Shown here: positions 6,639-10,919 of the stretch, piece by piece
How the letters are laid out: each line of letters opens with the position of its first letter
How positions within the stretch are numbered: the first letter of the stretch is position 1
Assembly: GCA_002407845.1 (NCBI GenBank)
Contig: DHPK01000016.1
Span: forward strand, 772 to 11,690
Source: Leptolinea sp. UBA5366
GTDB lineage: Bacteria; Chloroflexota; Anaerolineae; Anaerolineales; Anaerolineaceae
Direction of reading: 5' to 3'
DNA: 10,919 nucleotides
Notes under the pieces: generated by a model
What the model was told of the DNA's origin: nothing
The model's input: only the letters and a program-made list of their open reading frames with translations
Database searches by the model: none
Made by a program: the position numbers and the translations under genes

Positions 6639-6857
6639 ATGAGTGAGAAAAAAACTGGAACGGTTAAATGGTTCAATACCAGCAAAGGATTTGGCTTTAT
6701 TTCGGTCTCTGGCATGGAAGACGTGTTTGTCCATTATCAGGATATTCAAAGCGAAGGCTTTAAAAATCTTGCCGAAGGTCAGCAAGTCGAGTTTAAAATC
6801 GTCGACGGACAAAAAGGAAAACGGGCGGCGGACGTAAGACCACTTCAGGAAAATTAA
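6639..6857 (+). CDS. cold-shock domain protein (CspA family)
   Basis: A 72-residue single-stranded nucleic-acid-binding OB-fold protein that acts as an RNA chaperone. It shows the family start GTVKWFN (7-13), RNP1 KGFGFI (16-21) and RNP2 VFVHY (29-33). The VFVHY variant has a tyrosine where most have VFVHF or VFVHQ. Length is typical for a single-domain Csp once the ATG at 6639 is used. It is the last gene of the desulfurase-mnmA operon rather than a monocistronic gene with a long cold-responsive 5' leader, so it may be expressed constitutively with tRNA modification genes. Confidence 0.95.
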   Translation: MSEKKTGTVKWFNTSKGFGFISVSGMEDVFVHYQDIQSEGFKNLAEGQQVEFKIVDGQKGKRAADVRPLQEN

Positions 6858-6983
6858 CAAGAAATATTCTTATTCGAATACGGCTTATCTGACATAAAGC
6901 ATTGTCTAAAAAGTCAGAATCCCTGGATTAATAAATCGAAAGAAATGTAATTATTGTAAAAATACTCTGCATAAAAAGGGGAG

Positions 6984-6989
6984 TATAAT
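6984..6989 (+). promoter_or_regulatory. probable -10 element of the carD-like gene
   Basis: A perfect TATAAT within an AT-rich 187-nt spacer that follows the cold-shock gene. No good -35 lies at 16-18 bp. The predicted leader is about 50 nt. A TTGACA at 7010-7015 lies further downstream but has no -10 at the right spacing. Confidence 0.4.
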
Positions 6990-7033
6990 AAAACTATATT
7001 GAAAATTATTTGACAAAAAGCTAATTACGAATC

Positions 7034-7039
7034 AGGTGA
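7034..7039 (+). promoter_or_regulatory. Shine-Dalgarno site for the carD-like gene
   Basis: AGGTGA lies 5 nt before the GTG at 7045. It supports that start and argues against the upstream in-frame GTG at 7036, which lies inside this site. Confidence 0.65.
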
Positions 7040-7044
7040 GACAC

Positions 7045-7575
7045 GTGACGGAACAAAAGGAAAAAGTAATCATTCATAATAAATATGGCGTCTGCAAAGT
7101 GGTTGGAATTATCGAAAAGAAAATTCCAGGCAAAGCGGAACCTCAGAAATATTATTCACTGGCGCCGTTGGATGATCTTTTTGGAACAATCGTTTACACA
7201 CCTTATGAAACATCTGATTCTGGCGTGATCCGGGATGTGCTTTCAGCCGAAGAAATTGACGAATTGGTGCTGGCACTGCCGCAGGTTGAACCGCTCGAAC
7301 TTCCAATCACCGGCAACAAAGCCGCGGACATGGACGTCATCCGCACGACATACGAGAGAATTCGTTATTCGTCTGAGCCGATTGAGCTTGCAAGATTGTT
7401 AAAAACGATTTACCGCAAACGGCAAAACCTGCTTAAGAATAAAAAGCGAATTTCCGATTACGAATCTTCGGTTATGGATGATGTGGAAAAAATTCTGTTT
7501 GGTGAAATCGCTTTTTCTCTAAACATTTCTCCAGATGAAGTGACAGATTACATTAATCAAAAAGTTGAAGATTGA
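7045..7575 (+). CDS. CarD/CdnL-like RNA polymerase-binding transcription regulator
   Basis: Predicted to bind the RNA polymerase beta subunit through an N-terminal Tudor-like domain and to adjust open-complex stability at housekeeping promoters. The 176 residues start with the family pattern VIIHNKYGVCKVVGI and YYSLAPLDDLFGTIVYTPYE (about residues 7-54). A connecting VLSAEEIDELV segment and a basic helical C-terminal domain follow (IELARLLKTIYRKRQNLLKNKKRISDYE, then VEKILFGEIAFSLNIS). That last block is typical of the CarD C-terminal domain. The tryptophan that wedges into the promoter fork in mycobacterial CarD appears to be absent by eye alignment. The GTG start has a good ribosome site. 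The 3' end overlaps trmFO on the other strand by 19 nt. Confidence 0.88.
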   Translation: MTEQKEKVIIHNKYGVCKVVGIIEKKIPGKAEPQKYYSLAPLDDLFGTIVYTPYETSDSGVIRDVLSAEEIDELVLALPQVEPLELPITGNKAADMDVIRTTYERIRYSSEPIELARLLKTIYRKRQNLLKNKKRISDYESSVMDDVEKILFGEIAFSLNISPDEVTDYINQKVED

Positions 7576-8933
7576 GAATTAGTCATCCGGCACTGCTGCA
7601 GCGCCGAGAGAGACCGTGACGCATATTGCTTCGCCCGCTCCTGTTTTGAGCGGGCTGGTTCTTTAAGCGGAGGCATGATGCCAAAGTTTGCTTTAACAGG
7701 TTGAAAACTTTCCTTGTTAGCGTGGCTCAGGTAATACAGCATCGACCCAATCATCGTCTCTGAAGGGATCTCCGGAAAATCAATCCCTTGAATCCACGAC
7801 GCTGCGTTCAACCCCGCGATCAGACCGGTACCGATATTCCCCATGTATCCTTCAACGCCAGCTAATTGACCTGCAAAGAAAACATTAGGATGCTGAATCA
7901 TTTGTAGCTTGCTGTTGAGCAGTCCCGGTGCGGCGATGTATGAATTGCGATGCATCTGGCCATAGCGTTCGAACACCGCGTTTTCCAGCCCGGGAATGGT
8001 TCGGAAAATCCGCTGCTGCTCACTATATTTTAAGTTAGTCTGGAATCCGACCATATTATATTGATCACCTGCCAAATTATCTTGCCGCAGCTGCAGCGCT
8101 GCCCAGGGACGTTTGCCAGTGCGCGGATCTCGCAGCCCGACCGGGCGGAGCGGACCGAATGCCAGCGCATCTTTCCCGCGTGCAGCTAAGATTTCGACCG
8201 GCAGACAACCTTCGAAAAAATATTTGCCATTTTTATTTGTATCGGATTGAAGTGCGGCTTCAAAAGATTTGAGCACGATTCGTTCGCCGGACAAGAGCGT
8301 ATCAACAAAGGTTTCATATTCTTCTTTTGAAAACGGACAGTTGATGTAATCTCCGTCACCTGTTTCTTCACGGTCATAACGGGAAGCGCGAAATGCGATT
8401 TCCATATTGATGGAATCAAGCGCGATCACTGGGGCGATTGCATCAAAGAAAAAAAGGTTTTCTTCGCCAGTCAACTGACTGACCGCGCGGCTGAGTGCAT
8501 CTGAGGTTAACGGACCTGAGGCGATAATGACTGGCAGATCGGAAGGAATCTCAGTCATCTCTGCCCGAATGAGCGTGATATTCGGATGGGTTGATATGGC
8601 AGCTTCAACTGATTCTGAAAAGAGGTCGCGGTCGACAGCCAAGGCGTTCCCGGCTGGCAAGGCAGCTGCTTCGGCAGATTTGACGAGCAGTGAACCTAAA
8701 ATGCGCAGCTCCTCTTTAAATAAACCGGAAGCCCGGTCGCTCAGCTTTGACCCTAATGAATTGGAGCAGACTAGCTCAGCCAATCGGCTGGTGGTGTGGG
8801 CACCTGTCATTTTCACCGGACGCATTTCGAATATAACCGTCCGGATTCCTTGATTGGCAGCTGTCCAGGCAGCTTCACAGCCAGCTAGCCCGCCGCCGAT
8901 CACAATCAATTGCGTTCCTTCGGGTAAATTCAT
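7557..8933 (-). CDS. trmFO: methylenetetrahydrofolate--tRNA (uracil-5-)-methyltransferase TrmFO
   Basis: Flavoenzyme that makes ribothymidine at position 54 in the T-loop of tRNAs using methylenetetrahydrofolate and reduced FAD. The 458 residues begin with the Rossmann FAD motif VIGGGLAGCEAAW (11-23). They include the signature MTGAHTTSRLAELVCSNSLGS with Cys56 (equivalent to the B. subtilis Cys53 region) and FEGCLPVEILAARG with the catalytic Cys243. The second half has RPVGLRDPRTGKRPWAALQLR, FQTNLKYSEQQRIFRTIPGLE, FAGQLAGVEGYMGNIGTGLIAG and KANFGIMPPL. The family usually ends near YASRSLSAL. Here about a dozen extra residues follow and run into the end of the carD-like gene. The start is fixed by the first beta strand. 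There is no Shine-Dalgarno site. Confidence 0.97.
   Translation of the reverse strand: MNLPEGTQLIVIGGGLAGCEAAWTAANQGIRTVIFEMRPVKMTGAHTTSRLAELVCSNSLGSKLSDRASGLFKEELRILGSLLVKSAEAAALPAGNALAVDRDLFSESVEAAISTHPNITLIRAEMTEIPSDLPVIIASGPLTSDALSRAVSQLTGEENLFFFDAIAPVIALDSINMEIAFRASRYDREETGDGDYINCPFSKEEYETFVDTLLSGERIVLKSFEAALQSDTNKNGKYFFEGCLPVEILAARGKDALAFGPLRPVGLRDPRTGKRPWAALQLRQDNLAGDQYNMVGFQTNLKYSEQQRIFRTIPGLENAVFERYGQMHRNSYIAAPGLLNSKLQMIQHPNVFFAGQLAGVEGYMGNIGTGLIAGLNAASWIQGIDFPEIPSETMIGSMLYYLSHANKESFQPVKANFGIMPPLKEPARSKQERAKQYASRSLSALQQCRMTNSQSSTF
7633..7664 (+). terminator. probable terminator of the carD-like gene, inside trmFO
   Basis: GCCCGCTC (7633-7640) and GAGCGGGC (7648-7655) form a perfect 8-bp GC-rich stem with a 7-nt loop. 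On the plus strand it is followed by TGGTTCTTT. It lies 57 nt after the carD-like stop codon, within codons about 427-434 of trmFO. On the minus strand no T-run follows, so it should terminate only the plus-strand transcript. The U-tract is imperfect. Confidence 0.55.
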
Positions 8934-8939
8934 TGCAAT

Positions 8940-8967
8940 ATTGTAATCAATGAACGAGACAATCCAA
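8940..8967 (-). promoter_or_regulatory. probable promoter giving a leaderless trmFO mRNA
   Basis: On the minus strand, TACAAT (8945-8940) ends exactly six bases before the trmFO ATG. TTGGAT (8967-8962) lies 16 bp upstream as a weak -35. The geometry puts the transcription start at the start codon. No ribosome binding site is present between them. Confidence 0.5.
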
Positions 8968-8981
8968 TAAAAACAGGAAGA

Positions 8982-9009
8982 TTTACTGAGAAATCAACTT
9001 TGGTATAAT
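8982..9009 (+). promoter_or_regulatory. housekeeping (sigma-70-type) promoter of rpoN
   Basis: TTTACT (8982-8987; four of six matches to -35) is followed after 16 bp by TATAAT (9004-9009). The -10 is preceded by TGG, forming an extended -10. The predicted start is near 9016, giving a leader of about 84 nt. This start lies just upstream of the sigma-54 -24 element. Confidence 0.65.
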
Positions 9010-9019
9010 TCTTGTGCGC

Positions 9020-9035
9020 TGGCACATAACTTGCA
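9020..9035 (+). promoter_or_regulatory. sigma-54 (-24/-12) promoter upstream of rpoN
   Basis: TGGCACATAACTTGCA matches the sigma-54 consensus TGGCAC-N5-TTGCW at every specified position. The invariant GG (9021-9022) and GC (9033-9034) are separated by the required 10 bp. The start site would fall near 9046, leaving a leader of about 54 nt before the rpoN ATG. Sigma-54 holoenzyme needs an activator ATPase, whose upstream binding sites I could not identify; they may lie in or beyond the trmFO promoter region. Confidence 0.8.
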
Positions 9036-9099
9036 CTATATAAGGATAAATTAAGAATTACATTTAAATTAGCAAACGCGAACTGATAAAGAGGAAAAA

Positions 9100-10512
9100 A
9101 TGTACCAACGACAAAAACAGGAACTTCGTCCGTTAACTTCTGCTCATTTGGCACAGACGATGACAATTCTAAGTATGTCAGCCGATGAAATTCGCGAGAA
9201 AATCGTCAGCGAATTGTCAAATAATCCAGCACTTGAATTGGTCGAGGAACGCGTTTGTCCAACCTGCCATCGCCCGCTGCCAGAAAACGGAGTTTGTCCG
9301 AAATGTTCTGATCTTCGTTCAGATTTGGAAGACGGGAGCATCGTTTTTGTCAGTCCACGCGATGACTTTACCAGTGAAAATTACATGCTGCAGGCTGAAA
9401 CTTCGCATGAGCCACAGCTTGATTCAGCGCAACAGGAAGACCTTGCGACCTATGTATTGAAACAGATCGGACCTGATCTCGATGATGAAGAAAAACTGAT
9501 CGCAGCGTATCTGCTAACCAGTCTTGACGAAGATGGGTTCATCACCAGTTCGACCCTGGAAATTGCACAATACTATCATGTGATGCCGTCAAAAGTTGAA
9601 GAAGTGATCCAGTTGGTTCAGCACGCTGACCCGCTCGGCGTCGGGTCGAGGAACCCGCAGGAAGCGCTGATGATCCAAATCCAGCATCTTGCCGGAACTC
9701 ACAATGTTCCAGAAGGCACGCTCGATGTGATTCGCGACTCTTACGAACTGATGATTCACGGAAAATATCGGGAAGTCGCAAAAGCGCATGACCTGACAAT
9801 GAAGCAAGTCCAGTTCATTGAAAAATTTGTTGGCGAAAACTTGAATCCATTCCCAGCCCGCGCATTTTGGGGCGGGAAGGGCATGACCGACACTGGGGAT
9901 ATCGAGACTTATCATTATCCAGATATCCTGATCTATCATTTGAACGACAATCCGGAAAATCCGCTAGTGATTGAAATAATCATGCCGATCAGCGGCTATC
10001 TGCGGGTTAATGAGTTTTTTAAGAAAGCTGCTAAGACTGCACCTGAAGAAAAGGCAGATGAATGGCGCAACGATCTTGATCGTGCCTCTCTGTTGGTAAA
10101 ATGCCTGCACCAGCGAAACAATACCATGGTGCGATTGATGGAAGTGCTGGTCGATCTTCAAGGAGAATTTATCCGCTATGGCGACAGCGCAATTGTGCCA
10201 ATTACGCGAGCACAAATCTCAAAGACACTCGATGTCCATGAATCGACCATCAGCCGGGCAGTTGCAAATAAAACTGTGATGCTGCCAAATCGCAAAGTGA
10301 TCCCGCTGGCGTCCTTCTTTGATCGCAGCTTAAACGTCCGAACGATTATTAAAGACCTCGTGAAAGAAGAAAAGCGCCCGCTGACAGATGCGAAAATTGT
10401 TGAGCTTCTGACAGGGATGGGGTTTGATATTGCCAGGCGGACTGTTGCAAAGTACCGGGCAATGGAAGGCATTTTGCCCGCTCACATGAGAAACACTGCG
10501 AACATCAGATAA
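9100..10512 (+). CDS. rpoN: RNA polymerase sigma-54 factor with an inserted zinc ribbon
   Basis: Directs RNA polymerase to -24/-12 promoters that open only with an AAA+ activator. The 470 residues start with region I (LRPLTSAHLAQTMTILSMSA, followed by SNNPALELVEE, about 9-50), the activator-interacting part. Next is CPTCHRPLPENGVCPKC (Cys53, 56, 66 and 69), a zinc-ribbon-like insertion. It is followed by an acidic linker, a core-binding domain (DLATYVLKQIGPDL...ADPLGVGSRNPQEAL) and a helix-turn-helix (ISKTLDVHESTISRAVANK). The RpoN box ARRTVAKYRA (445-454) that reads the -24 element follows. All domains are present, so it should be functional. A good ribosome site (GAGG, 9091-9094) precedes the ATG. 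It is divergent from trmFO and is followed after 11 nt by a PAS-domain gene. Confidence 0.95.
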   Translation: MYQRQKQELRPLTSAHLAQTMTILSMSADEIREKIVSELSNNPALELVEERVCPTCHRPLPENGVCPKCSDLRSDLEDGSIVFVSPRDDFTSENYMLQAETSHEPQLDSAQQEDLATYVLKQIGPDLDDEEKLIAAYLLTSLDEDGFITSSTLEIAQYYHVMPSKVEEVIQLVQHADPLGVGSRNPQEALMIQIQHLAGTHNVPEGTLDVIRDSYELMIHGKYREVAKAHDLTMKQVQFIEKFVGENLNPFPARAFWGGKGMTDTGDIETYHYPDILIYHLNDNPENPLVIEIIMPISGYLRVNEFFKKAAKTAPEEKADEWRNDLDRASLLVKCLHQRNNTMVRLMEVLVDLQGEFIRYGDSAIVPITRAQISKTLDVHESTISRAVANKTVMLPNRKVIPLASFFDRSLNVRTIIKDLVKEEKRPLTDAKIVELLTGMGFDIARRTVAKYRAMEGILPAHMRNTANIR

Positions 10513-10523
10513 GCTGGATCCCG

Positions 10524-10919
10524 ATGAAAAGTACTGAGATTACGTCATCCCTCGAAGTAAAAACTTTCAGCGATGCTTTTCTATATTCATGTATCACACC
10601 GGCGTTCATCTGGTCACTCGCTGATGGAAGTCTGATCGCTGCGAATGCGATGGGGTTCGAGCTGCTCAAGAAATTATCGCCTTACGAACAACCCGAAAAA
10701 ATCAGCGATGTATTCCGAAATTGGAATGAAATCTCAGACGCCAGCCATCATGCAATGTGGATGGACATGGTAACGCGCGACGGATCGGTTCGCTCGATTC
10801 AGGTCAGAAACTCTTATCTGACGCCGGAAAAAGATGTGCTGGCAACGGTTGTGGTAAATCCGCGCTGGCGGGTTGAATCCGGCAGTGATCAATCAATGGC
10901 GGTGCTGACGCGCATTGCC
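10524..10919 (+). CDS. PAS-domain signalling protein (probable sensor kinase), 3' partial
   Basis: An open frame of 132 codons starts 11 nt after the rpoN stop and runs off the right edge. The visible part looks like a PAS sensor domain. FIWSLADGSLIAANAMGFELL (about 28-48) resembles the first strands and helix of PAS, and VTRDGSVRSIQVRNSYL (about 83-99) resembles the central beta hairpin. Hydrophobic strand ATVVVN follows. No membrane segment is seen, so it is cytosolic so far. PAS domains next to rpoN are often part of a sensor histidine kinase or a sigma-54 activator. The catalytic part is outside the window, so the type is inferred. The ribosome site is weak (GGAT, 7 nt upstream), which suggests coupling to rpoN. 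Confidence 0.75.
   Translation, partial: MKSTEITSSLEVKTFSDAFLYSCITPAFIWSLADGSLIAANAMGFELLKKLSPYEQPEKISDVFRNWNEISDASHHAMWMDMVTRDGSVRSIQVRNSYLTPEKDVLATVVVNPRWRVESGSDQSMAVLTRIA

Noticed and set aside
6858..6900. Terminator after the cold-shock gene
   Set aside because: Only short palindromes (TTCGAA, AATATT) and a weak bulged GCTTAT/ATAAAGC hairpin are present, with no U-tract.
7010..7015. TTGACA as -35 of a promoter for the carD-like gene
   Set aside because: The -10 region at 16-18 bp would fall on the Shine-Dalgarno sequence and has no TATAAT-like hexamer.
8527..8853. 108-codon plus-strand frame inside trmFO
   Set aside because: It is antisense to the conserved FAD and active-site region of TrmFO and has no domain features or promoter.

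Overview
The window looks like ordinary chromosome from an anaerobic member of the Chloroflexota, most likely class Anaerolineae. This is an inference from the gene set and protein style: a folate-dependent TrmFO, a CarD-like regulator, a paired cysteine desulfurase and MnmA, and a sigma-54 factor carrying a small zinc ribbon. No marker here fixes the taxonomy. No phage, transposase or CRISPR array is visible.

Region 1 (1-2991, plus strand) is a three-gene sugar cassette: a class II aldolase of the GatY/KbaY type (cut by the left edge), a PfkB-family kinase and a GatZ/KbaZ-family protein. Together they fit tagatose or galactitol-type sugar catabolism ending in triose phosphates or fructose 6-phosphate. 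This block is visibly richer in G+C than the rest. It ends at a strong bidirectional hairpin terminator (3046-3080).

Region 2 (2992-4093) holds the terminator, a 65-bp imperfect inverted repeat of unknown nature, a minus-strand tRNA-Gly(TCC) with its own promoter, and a minus-strand gene for an unknown membrane-anchored protein.

Region 3 (4094-6857, plus strand) is a tight four-gene operon: a YrvO-like cysteine desulfurase, MnmA (tRNA U34 2-thiolation), a small three-helix membrane protein and a cold-shock protein. The first three are joined by 4-nt stop/start overlaps. The first gene appears to be transcribed as a leaderless mRNA.

Region 4 (6858-8933) holds a CarD/CdnL-like RNA polymerase-binding regulator (plus) and TrmFO (minus, tRNA T54 methylation). 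They converge and overlap by 19 nt, and the best terminator for carD lies inside the trmFO coding sequence. trmFO also appears leaderless.

Region 5 (8934-10919, plus strand) holds rpoN (sigma-54), with a four-cysteine zinc ribbon inserted after region I, and then the start of a PAS-domain protein, probably a signalling partner, cut by the right edge. The most interesting signal is a textbook sigma-54 promoter (TGGCAC-N5-TTGCA, 9020-9035) directly upstream of rpoN, just downstream of an extended -10 housekeeping promoter. This suggests that rpoN controls its own expression.
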